Source: Bacillota bacterium (GTDB lineage: Bacteria > Bacillota > Clostridia > Christensenellales > Aristaeellaceae). From it: 28,216 nt of DNA. Under the pieces are notes generated by a model. The model ran no database searches. It had not been told where the DNA came from and worked only from the letters and a program-made list of their open reading frames with translations. Positions 21,677 through 27,761 of the stretch are shown in pieces. A program made the position numbers and the translations under genes. The stretch is taken from the NCBI GenBank assembly GCA_023391725.1, contig JAEWAH010000060.1, positions 1-28,216 of the forward strand, written 5' to 3'. Numbering within the stretch: the stretch's first letter is position 1; each line of letters starts with the position of its first letter.

Positions 21677-21776
21677 ATCATGTCCTCTCATAAACGTGCC
21701 TTTCCGATACATTGGAATTTGACGAGGCACTATTCTCTGTATTACTGACCAAATGGTTTCAGTTTCCGTGACCTTA

Positions 21777-22598
21777 CTAACGTGCAATCTTTCCAAAAAA
21801 CGAATGGCATGCTTCGATGGATTCGAGTACTGCATTTTGTACTTGTTCAACGAAATAGTCCGTTTGGGGTGGCTCAAGCAGACTTAAGAATTGGTTGCGC
21901 TCCGCTACCATTTTAGCGGTTCGCATAACTTCATCACGCAAAAATTGAGATTTGTAAGCCAATTCGCGCCTTCTTGCAGCAAGCGAGGATGGATGCATAT
22001 CCGCATGGGATTCCTCCTCAAATTTTGATGCATCTTCCTCGGCTTGTGCAAGACGCTTTTGTTCTCCATCAAGACACTGCTGCAACCAAATGATTCGGTG
22101 ACGCACATGGAATGCAGCCTGGTCCCAGCGTCCAAGGATGATGCATGGCCAAGGCCGACGAATATCATAAGGTTCGAATTTTCCGCCGTTAACCCATACC
22201 TCAAACGCATCCCAACTTTGGAGGTCATGTACAGACAGAAATCGCTCCAGATAATTATGTGTAAACTCTTGATATACAGCCTCGAATTTTTCATCGAATG
22301 GATAAATCCGAATCGTGTTCTTATCACGGTTTAAAAGCAAGTCACCATCAATGTGAATATTTCCTTCGAAAAAGTTATCTGGGCTTAATCCCAGCGCAAA
22401 GGGCAATGCAGCAATGCGTAGACTGCATTGATGACCCGACTGTCCATAGTAGATTGATACAACAAGTACTATTTGCTCTTGCATACTAAGCCGGTAATAA
22501 TTTCGCCCTTTGAAGAAAAAACCGTGTGGGATAAGCAACTCGCCATATCGCTGCCTAAACAATTTTCTTTTTTCTTGGGGAGATAAAGATTCTGGCAT
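21777..22598 (-). CDS. DUF4304-like protein with a charged helical C-terminus
   Basis: A 273-residue protein. The N-terminal half (LIPHGFFFKGRNYYRLSMQEQIVLVVSIYYGQSG) resembles DUF4304-type proteins, which pair a K/R-x-G-x-x-Y-x-R strand with a following sheet. The C-terminal part (about residues 170-250) is highly charged and helical, likely coiled-coil. No catalytic motif is visible and I know of no function. GGAGG precedes ATG 22598 by 8 bases, and a good promoter lies 60 bases upstream. It heads an operon with two GNAT genes. Confidence 0.6.
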   Translation of the reverse strand: MPESLSPQEKRKLFRQRYGELLIPHGFFFKGRNYYRLSMQEQIVLVVSIYYGQSGHQCSLRIAALPFALGLSPDNFFEGNIHIDGDLLLNRDKNTIRIYPFDEKFEAVYQEFTHNYLERFLSVHDLQSWDAFEVWVNGGKFEPYDIRRPWPCIILGRWDQAAFHVRHRIIWLQQCLDGEQKRLAQAEEDASKFEEESHADMHPSSLAARRRELAYKSQFLRDEVMRTAKMVAERNQFLSLLEPPQTDYFVEQVQNAVLESIEACHSFFGKIAR

Positions 22599-22657
22599 AG
22601 CGTTTACCTCCAGTTCAAATTCCTATTTACCTCTCGGCAACGCTGTTCGCTATATGG

Positions 22658-22686
22658 ATTATACAAGGAAAACAATTACTTTGCAA
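22658..22686 (-). promoter_or_regulatory. promoter of the DUF4304-like/GNAT operon
   Basis: Minus strand: TTGCAA (22686-22681), 17-base spacer, TATAAT (22663-22658). Confidence 0.6.
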
Positions 22687-22758
22687 AGGCGGTTATTCAG
22701 CAGGCCTCCCCAGGAAACCAATCAGTCACAAGGACCGGCGAGAAAGCCGCTATGCATA

Positions 22759-22793
22759 GCCCCGGGCTGGATGTCTGCCCGGGGCCTTTTTTG
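22759..22793 (+). terminator. plus-strand terminator with no upstream plus-strand gene
   Basis: GCCCCGGGC (22759-22767) and GCCCGGGGC (22777-22785), nine perfect pairs with a 9-base loop, then CTTTTTTG on the plus strand. The minus strand has no T-run after the hairpin, although it may still help end the exporter operon. If active on the plus strand it would end a short transcript from the 22600-22760 gap. Confidence 0.5.
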
Positions 22794-22803
22794 CATGCCA
22801 CTC

Positions 22804-23814
22804 CTACGCCGTCTCCTTCCTCCACTTCAGGTACAGCGACGCCACCACTTCCTCGATGGGCGCTTTGCGCATCTCAAAATCCGTGATGCCCGGCGTGCCC
22901 GCCAGGGTTTTCAAAACCAGGGAAAAGTCTACCACTTCCTGCGTGAGGGCGTACTCGTGCGCCCCATCCTGGGAGGCGATCCATTCCAGCCCGCAAAGCT
23001 CGGGCGCTACTTCCGGTCCGCTGATGCGCAGGCGCGAAAACCCGCCCTGCGGCTTGCGCAGGGCTTGAAAATCCCCATCGAAGGCGATCTTCCCCGCGGA
23101 TAACAGTATGATCCTTTGGGCCATGGCCTCCAGATCGTCCATGTCATGGCTGGTGACGATCACCGTCGTGCCGGCTTCCCTGTTCACCTTTTTGAGGAAC
23201 TCAATGAGCATTCGCTTGGCCAGCACATCCAGCCCCAGGGTGGGCTCATCCAGAAAGAGTACTTCCGGACTGTGCAAAAGTAGCATCCCCAAGTCTGCCC
23301 GCATCCGCTGCCCCAGGCTCAATTCCCGGGCAAAGGTGTGCAAAAGGTCCTTCAGATCCAGCAGTTCCGTGACCATATCAAGGTTTTCTTGATAAACACT
23401 ATCAGGAATGTTCCATACACTCTTTTTCCACTCGTAGCTGGTGATCACGGGATGGTCGCCCCAGAGTTCCGTGCGCTGGCCAAAGAGCACGCCGATGCGC
23501 CGCATGAGCCTCACCCGGTCCCGGGCCGGGCTCATATTAAGCACCGTCACCTGCCCGATCGTGGGCTGCAGGATGCCGGAGAGGATCTTGATGGTGGTGC
23601 TTTTGCCCGCACCGTTTGCCCCGGCGTAGGCTACGAATTCTCCCTTATGCACCTGAAGGGAAAGGCGGTCCAGCGCCTTGACCTCCCTCTTTTCGGGGCG
23701 GATCAGGTTCTTCACGATGTCCTTCCATTGGCCGCTGCGCTGCCACTGGGTATAGATCTTGCTGACCTCAGCGATGTCCAAAACCGGAGTACCTTGGTGA
23801 ACCATGGGTTGCAT
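22804..23814 (-). CDS. ABC-2 exporter ATP-binding protein
   Basis: A 336-residue ATPase. Walker A is GANGAGKST (residues 65-73), the Q-loop region is GVLFGQRTELWGDHP, the signature is LSLGQRMRADL, Walker B is EVLFLDEPTLGLD, and the H-loop is VTSHDMDD. The C-terminal extension (about 250-336) is the regulatory-type tail seen in ABC-2 exporters. An insertion IYTQWQRSGQWKDIVKNLIRPEKRE precedes Walker A, as in the DUF990-associated group, whose members often carry W-x-x-I-K-N-L-F. It drives the two permeases encoded upstream in the operon. Its start overlaps the preceding permease gene by 47 bases, so translation is probably coupled; ATG 23805 is an alternative start. Confidence 0.9.
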   Translation of the reverse strand: MQPMVHQGTPVLDIAEVSKIYTQWQRSGQWKDIVKNLIRPEKREVKALDRLSLQVHKGEFVAYAGANGAGKSTTIKILSGILQPTIGQVTVLNMSPARDRVRLMRRIGVLFGQRTELWGDHPVITSYEWKKSVWNIPDSVYQENLDMVTELLDLKDLLHTFARELSLGQRMRADLGMLLLHSPEVLFLDEPTLGLDVLAKRMLIEFLKKVNREAGTTVIVTSHDMDDLEAMAQRIILLSAGKIAFDGDFQALRKPQGGFSRLRISGPEVAPELCGLEWIASQDGAHEYALTQEVVDFSLVLKTLAGTPGITDFEMRKAPIEEVVASLYLKWRKETA

Positions 23815-24622
23815 AATACTTCATTCCTTTCCGAAACAGCTGTACGGCAAGCAGCCCAAAGACTGCCGCTGCAATAAATGTGAGGGCCGGAAAAAACGGC
23901 GTTTGCGGAGCATTGGAAAGCCCCCCCAGCAGGCCGAGGCTTGGGAGCCATCCCGCCAGCCCCACAGGAACTACCGTGCAAAATACCGCCTGCCACAATA
24001 CTCCCATCCCGCCCAGGGGGTAGCGCTTCAGTTCCCCAAACAGCCCGTGTACCAGCGAGGCCGATTCCTCCGCCGCCACCGGCGCCCAGAAGGCAATGCA
24101 AGAGACAAGGTACACGCAGGCCAATAGCAGCAGTGCGGAAGCGATAAGGCTTACAATCAATAGCAGCAGCCATCCAGGCGTGATCGCAAGGCCCAGGCGG
24201 CTTATGGCATAAGCAGTCAGGCCTATCCCGCACAGCAGGCTGCCGGAACCGGATACGGGGGAAAACCCGCCCGTCATCAGCTGCATCCACAAGGGCACCG
24301 GCTGGATCATGTTGTGGTCCAGCTGCCCCCGGCCGATGGTCCGGCTGATCTGCCCGAAGTTATAGCCCGCAAAAAATAGCATGTGCATGCCGTCGCCCAG
24401 CATGGCGTAGCCCAGCATGAATAAAAGCTGGTCCTGCGTCAGCCCGCCGATGCCGCCGAAACGTTCCGCCAGGATGAATACCCCGGCCATGGACGCTCCG
24501 GCACTGACCAGGTCTGTACAGATCTGCAAAAGGCAGTACCTGGTATCCCGCAAAAACCATTTCAGGTCCATTCCGCCGTAAACGCGGTACAGGCGAAAAA
24601 GCATCCTCACCTTATCCGCCAT
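23768..24622 (-). CDS. ABC-2 exporter permease (DUF990-type), second subunit
   Basis: A 284-residue membrane protein with about six hydrophobic segments: VSAGASMAGVFILAERFGG, LLFMLGYAMLGDGMHMLFFAGYNFG, WLLLLIVSLIASALLLLACVYLVSCIAFW and a C-terminal FIAAAVFGLLAVQLF. The segment ISRTIGRGQLDHNMIQPVPLWMQLM is the cytoplasmic loop typical of the DUF990 family (the R-x-G-x-L-D-x-x-L-x-x-P pattern). It pairs with the next permease to form a heterodimeric exporter. The gene starts 11 bases inside the preceding gene. Confidence 0.85.
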   Translation of the reverse strand: MADKVRMLFRLYRVYGGMDLKWFLRDTRYCLLQICTDLVSAGASMAGVFILAERFGGIGGLTQDQLLFMLGYAMLGDGMHMLFFAGYNFGQISRTIGRGQLDHNMIQPVPLWMQLMTGGFSPVSGSGSLLCGIGLTAYAISRLGLAITPGWLLLLIVSLIASALLLLACVYLVSCIAFWAPVAAEESASLVHGLFGELKRYPLGGMGVLWQAVFCTVVPVGLAGWLPSLGLLGGLSNAPQTPFFPALTFIAAAVFGLLAVQLFRKGMKYYATHGSPRYSGFGHR

Positions 24623-25430
24623 AGGAGATCATCCTTTCCTCGCTCTTTTTGAAGGTATACAAGGCCAGCGGCCATAAAACAAGATTCCAGCCCGCCTGAA
24701 GCAAAAGCAATGGGAGCGTGTCCCCCTGCCCCACGTACAGGCTCAAGGGCGCGTGGGCGATGGAGCCCATGGGCAAAAGTGCCAGCACACGGCCTAAGGC
24801 CGGCGGCATCAGGGAAAAGGGAATCAGCGCCCCTGAGAGGATCGCGAAAACCGCCTCCCGAATTTGCGTGGCCGCCCAGCAGCCGTTTTTCATGCGCATG
24901 GCAAGAGACGCGAACAAAAAGTCAATGGCGAATCCCAGTGAGGCGCTCATGACCAGGCTGAAAAGCGCCGTCAAGCCGCCCCAGCCGCTTGCGGGCAGGG
25001 GAGAAATCCCCATCAGCGGCGACAGGAGCCACACCGGCAGGCCATACAGAAGGAACACCGGCAGCCACCATCGTCCTATCGTTTCCGCAATCAGGCTGCT
25101 CATGACCTTCATGGGCCGGGTATAGCGAAGGATGATGGAGCCTTCCCACAGCGCAGAGGTTGCAGGGGTGATGATGTCCAGCTGCTGGCGCAGGACCGAG
25201 GCCATCAGCGTATAGGTGAGCAAATGTTTTAAGTCCATCCCGCCCAGGTCCGCCCCGCCTGCCGCCAGGGAGCGCCAGATCAGCGTGAGCAACAAAAACT
25301 GCAAAAAACGCAGCGCGTATTCCCCCATCACCTGAAAGAGATTCCCGTCAAACGCCTGACGCGCGCTTAGGGAAATCACGGCACGGATCCCTCTTCCCTG
25401 GGAGAACTTTTCTCTGGACTGCATATGCAT
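24612..25430 (-). CDS. ABC-2 exporter permease (DUF990-type), first subunit
   Basis: A 272-residue membrane protein with about six hydrophobic segments, including RFLQFLLLTLIWRSLAAGG, LTYTLMASVLRQQLDII and LFSLVMSASLGFAIDFLFASLAM. Its cytoplasmic loop ALWEGSIILRYTRPMKVMSSLIAE mirrors the G-x-L-x-x-x-L-x-x-P loop of the partner. It is first of the three exporter genes and lies after a 52-codon ORF and an intrinsic terminator. ATG 25430 follows AAAGGA by 4 bases; ATG 25424 is also possible. The cargo is unknown; the divergent multidrug-type MerR regulator suggests an amphipathic toxin or drug. Confidence 0.83.
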   Translation of the reverse strand: MHMQSREKFSQGRGIRAVISLSARQAFDGNLFQVMGEYALRFLQFLLLTLIWRSLAAGGADLGGMDLKHLLTYTLMASVLRQQLDIITPATSALWEGSIILRYTRPMKVMSSLIAETIGRWWLPVFLLYGLPVWLLSPLMGISPLPASGWGGLTALFSLVMSASLGFAIDFLFASLAMRMKNGCWAATQIREAVFAILSGALIPFSLMPPALGRVLALLPMGSIAHAPLSLYVGQGDTLPLLLLQAGWNLVLWPLALYTFKKSEERMISYGG

Positions 25431-25523
25431 ACATTCCTTTCGATCCGAAGGTTCCCAAGGGGCGATTGAAAAGCCCTTTGGTCGCGCCCGCAGGCGCAAA
25501 ATCCTTTATTCAAATCCTCATAA

Positions 25524-25562
25524 GGATAAAAAATCCCGGGGGCGACGAAAGCCGCTCCCGGG
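25524..25562 (-). terminator. terminator between the leader ORF and the exporter genes
   Basis: Arms at 25535-25546 and 25551-25562 (twelve positions, one mismatch and one wobble) with a four-base loop. On the minus strand it is followed by ATTTTTTATCC. It lies 33 bases after the leader-ORF stop and about 95 bases before the first exporter start. No new promoter is evident beyond it, so exporter expression probably needs read-through. Confidence 0.7.
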
Positions 25563-25594
25563 CATGAAGACGATTCCAAGCTTCTCCCTGAATA

Positions 25595-25753
25595 TTACAG
25601 GGGCAAAGCGAGGCTCATACCGGAGGGGAAGCGCTTTTTATGCCGCAAATGGACATACGAATGCCCGAACAGGCCAAAGACACCTGTTTGCACGGCCACT
25701 TCCCCGATATTCTGCCAGATGGCGGAATCCTTCATGGGTTCCCTGCGGGTCAT
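25595..25753 (-). CDS. 52-residue leader ORF upstream of the exporter
   Basis: ATG 25753 follows AAGGAGGTGAGCGC, one of the best ribosome sites in the window, and a consensus promoter lies 36 bases upstream. The product begins MTRREPMKDSAIWQNIGEVA, has a hydrophobic/aromatic middle (VFGLFGHSYVHL), a basic cluster (RHKKR) and ends LALPL. No family recognised. Two roles are possible: a small secreted-style or regulatory protein, or a leader peptide whose translation controls the terminator just after it. Its position between promoter and terminator favours regulation; that is inference. Confidence 0.6.
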   Translation of the reverse strand: MTRREPMKDSAIWQNIGEVAVQTGVFGLFGHSYVHLRHKKRFPSGMSLALPL

Positions 25754-25779
25754 GCGCTCACCTCCTTGCTCAAGTATTT

Positions 25780-25817
25780 CCGATGGATACTATATCATCG
25801 GGCCAAATTCCTGTCAA
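25780..25817 (-). promoter_or_regulatory. promoter of the leader ORF/exporter operon, with a dyad over the -10
   Basis: Minus strand: perfect TTGACA (25817-25812), 17-base spacer, TATAGT (25794-25789). CCGATG (25780-25785) and CATCGG (25796-25801) form a dyad that brackets the -10 box, a position suited to repression. Confidence 0.65.
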
Positions 25818-25829
25818 GCAGGGTCCATC

Positions 25830-25850
25830 CAAATTATTCAAAATAATTTG
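25830..25850. promoter_or_regulatory. AT-rich dyad in the divergent control region
   Basis: CAAATTATT-CAA-AATAATTTG, nine-base perfect arms. It lies between the two divergent promoters; it could be a regulator site or an upstream element. Confidence 0.45.
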
Positions 25851-25860
25851 CAAAACCCTA

Positions 25861-25891
25861 TTGCAATTGACGCAGCGTCAAATGATACAAT
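25861..25891 (+). promoter_or_regulatory. MerR-type promoter of the regulator gene
   Basis: TTGCAA (25861-25866), a 19-base spacer and TACAAT (25886-25891). The spacer holds the perfect dyad TTGACGC-A-GCGTCAA (25867-25881). A 19-20-base spacer containing the operator is the hallmark of promoters activated by MerR-family proteins through DNA distortion. Confidence 0.65.
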
Positions 25892-25930
25892 GAACGCGAG
25901 ATATCTCAAAGAACACTATGGGAGGGCAAC

Positions 25931-26848
25931 ATGGAGGAACGGATCGCCATACAGGAATTGTCGGAACAGCTGGGGCTTACGAGCCGCACACTGCGGCACT
26001 GGGAAGCGGAAGGGCTCTTTGCAAGCCTTCGGGACCCGGATTCCGGCTGGAGAAACTACGACAGCCGCAGTCTCGCACGCATCCATCTGACCGCATTGCT
26101 CCGGCGCTATGATATCGCACTCAAGGATATCAAAAAGGTACTGGATAGCAATTCCTGCGAAACACTGTACGAGGTGATCCGGCAGTATATCGACGCGCTT
26201 CATGATCAGACGCGTATGAACAAGGCTGCGCAAAGATCCCTGGAAGCCCTTTTGTCATTCCTTACCGACCTGCGGGGCGAAAAGCTCTCGCAGTTAACCC
26301 TGACAGGCATCCCGGAAGATCTGCCTTCGATAACAGATCAAACATTTGAAGAGGAGGACCCGATCATGTTGGAACCTATGGCAAAAGACATCCATGTAAA
26401 CTTTGTTACGCTGCCCCCCATGCGGGCCGCATACCATATCACTGTCAGCGAATCTCCGGAGGGGGAGGCCTTGGCGGCTGTGACCGGCTGGCTGAAGGAG
26501 CAAAATCTTCTGGGCACCGCCCGGATCTTTGGCGGTGACATGCCTCCCCTGCCCGATGGCAGCGGGAAACCCTACGGCTACGGCGTGCTGGCATCCATCC
26601 CCGAAAGCGTGCAGGTCAATAGCCCGCTTAAGGAAATGCGCGTGCCCGGGGGACTGTACGCGGTCGCACAAAGCAGCGACGATATCGGCGGCTCCTGGAA
26701 AAAGCTGATGAAGTACCTGGCCGCACATGAGGAATACACGCCGGACAAAAGCCGTCCGTGCTTTGAAGAGCACATCCGCAACGACGCGCCCGAAGGCAGC
26801 GGCCATGAATACTTTCTGCTGCTCATGGAACCGGTGAAAAAGAAATAA
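25931..26848 (+). CDS. MerR-family regulator with GyrI-like ligand-binding domain
   Basis: A 305-residue protein. The N-terminal winged helix-turn-helix is IQELSEQLGLTSRTLRHWEAEGLFASLRDPDSGWRNYD (about residues 6-44), followed by ILRRYDIALKDIKKVL-like second wing/helix. A dimerising coiled coil (about 75-125) leads to a C-terminal GyrI/effector-binding domain (about 155-300): FVTLPPMRAAYHITV, GYGVLASIPE, VPGGLYAVAQSS and RPCFEEHI. This layout matches BmrR/BltR/Mta-type multidrug sensors. GGGAGGG precedes ATG by 5 bases. It is divergent from the exporter and has a MerR-type promoter of its own, so autoactivation and exporter control are likely. Confidence 0.88.
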   Translation: MEERIAIQELSEQLGLTSRTLRHWEAEGLFASLRDPDSGWRNYDSRSLARIHLTALLRRYDIALKDIKKVLDSNSCETLYEVIRQYIDALHDQTRMNKAAQRSLEALLSFLTDLRGEKLSQLTLTGIPEDLPSITDQTFEEEDPIMLEPMAKDIHVNFVTLPPMRAAYHITVSESPEGEALAAVTGWLKEQNLLGTARIFGGDMPPLPDGSGKPYGYGVLASIPESVQVNSPLKEMRVPGGLYAVAQSSDDIGGSWKKLMKYLAAHEEYTPDKSRPCFEEHIRNDAPEGSGHEYFLLLMEPVKKK

Positions 26849-26866
26849 AGCAGCCCGCATCATCAA

Positions 26867-26901
26867 AAAGCCCCTCTTTTGCATGGCAAAAGAGGGGCTT
26901 T
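26867..26901. terminator. bidirectional terminator between merR-type gene and comFB
   Basis: AAAGCCCCTCTTTTGC (26867-26882) and GCAAAAGAGGGGCTTT (26886-26901), 16 perfect pairs with loop ATG. The minus-strand tail TTTTTGATG serves comFB; the plus-strand T-run is inside the stem. Confidence 0.75.
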
Positions 26902-26948
26902 GCTACAAGTGCTGCATCGATGAAATGACAACGCTATTTTATCAGTTG

Positions 26949-27251
26949 TTACTTCACAGCCATGTGTTCCAGCTCTCCGCTATGGCGGGGGCTTGTGTTG
27001 ATCACCTGGATGGCGCTGAGCAATGCCATGGTAACATCCGCCTGAAGCTGCGTCTTCATGGTCTCATAGCGCGAATACACATCGCCGCTGACGCTGACGA
27101 CATACTTGGGCGGCAGCCTGTTCAGCGTCATCGCCAGAACATCTGCGCGGCACCTGTCACAGCTGCAGACAGCCCCACTGCTCATGTATTCATCCAGCTT
27201 GCTGCTTACCAATTCCTCCATGATGTTCTTGGGGAAGAACCTGGACTCCAT
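26949..27251 (-). CDS. comFB: ComFB-family protein
   Basis: A 100-residue late-competence-development protein. It shows NIMEELVSSKLDEYM, the zinc-type cysteine cluster CSCDRC (Cys29, Cys31, Cys34), then RADVLAMTLNRLPPKYVVS and the end INTSPRHS. ComFB lies in the comF operon of Bacillus, where its role is minor or undefined; relatives elsewhere bind cyclic dinucleotides. No comFA or comFC is present here. AAAGGGG precedes ATG by 9 bases. Confidence 0.85.
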   Translation of the reverse strand: MESRFFPKNIMEELVSSKLDEYMSSGAVCSCDRCRADVLAMTLNRLPPKYVVSVSGDVYSRYETMKTQLQADVTMALLSAIQVINTSPRHSGELEHMAVK

Positions 27252-27299
27252 ATCACACAGCCCCTTTCATGGCTTTGGGCCCGGCGCTATGCGCAGGGC

Positions 27300-27328
27300 A
27301 GTATGCCCGTTTGTATTTGCTCCTGCAA
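27300..27328 (-). promoter_or_regulatory. weak candidate promoter of comFB
   Basis: Minus strand: TTGCAG (27328-27323), 17-base spacer, CATACT (27305-27300), about 50 bases before the comFB start. Confidence 0.35.
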
Positions 27329-27398
27329 AACGATCCCATGTCCTCATGGCAATATTTTGCCACAAATGGAAGCTCATGTAAAGAGGGTCATAAGATTT

Positions 27399-27761
27399 TC
27401 AGGCTTCTTCCTGATCAAAGGGCAGAAGCACGCGGTTGTGCCCATCCTCCCACAGCCGTTCCAGGTTGTAGAAGCTGCGCTCCTCCTGGTGGAAAATATG
27501 GACCATCACGGTGCCGTAATCCAGCACGATCCACCGGCCCTCGTTGTGCCCTTCCTTCCTGCGCAGCTGGACTCCCTCCTCCGCCAGGCGGTCGTCTACC
27601 TCCTGAGCCAGCGCCTTTACCTGGATGGCCGAGCGGCCTGTGGCGATTACCAGATAATCGGCAAGGATGGTCAGGTGCCCCACTTCCAGCACCACAATGT
27701 CCCGCGCCTTCTTGTCATACAGGATTTCCGCGATCTTCCGGGCCAGCGAGCCTTCCGTCAT
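27399..27761 (-). CDS. rsfS: ribosomal silencing factor RsfS
   Basis: A 120-residue protein of the Iojap/RsfS family. It contains KARDIVVLEVGHLTILADYLVIATG, then GRWIVLDYGTVMVHIFHQEERSFYNLERLW, the two diagnostic regions. RsfS binds ribosomal protein L14 and blocks joining of the 30S and 50S subunits when nutrients fall. The ATG overlaps the TGA of yqeK by ATGA, so the genes are translationally coupled; this yqeK-rsfS pair is conserved in Bacillota. Confidence 0.95.
   Translation of the reverse strand: MTEGSLARKIAEILYDKKARDIVVLEVGHLTILADYLVIATGRSAIQVKALAQEVDDRLAEEGVQLRRKEGHNEGRWIVLDYGTVMVHIFHQEERSFYNLERLWEDGHNRVLLPFDQEEA

Noticed and set aside
27253..27339. 28-codon cysteine-containing frame just before comFB, ending 1 base before its ATG
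   Set aside because: The ribosome site is too close to the start codon and there is no family match; the close fit to comFB may be chance. Kept only as a note.
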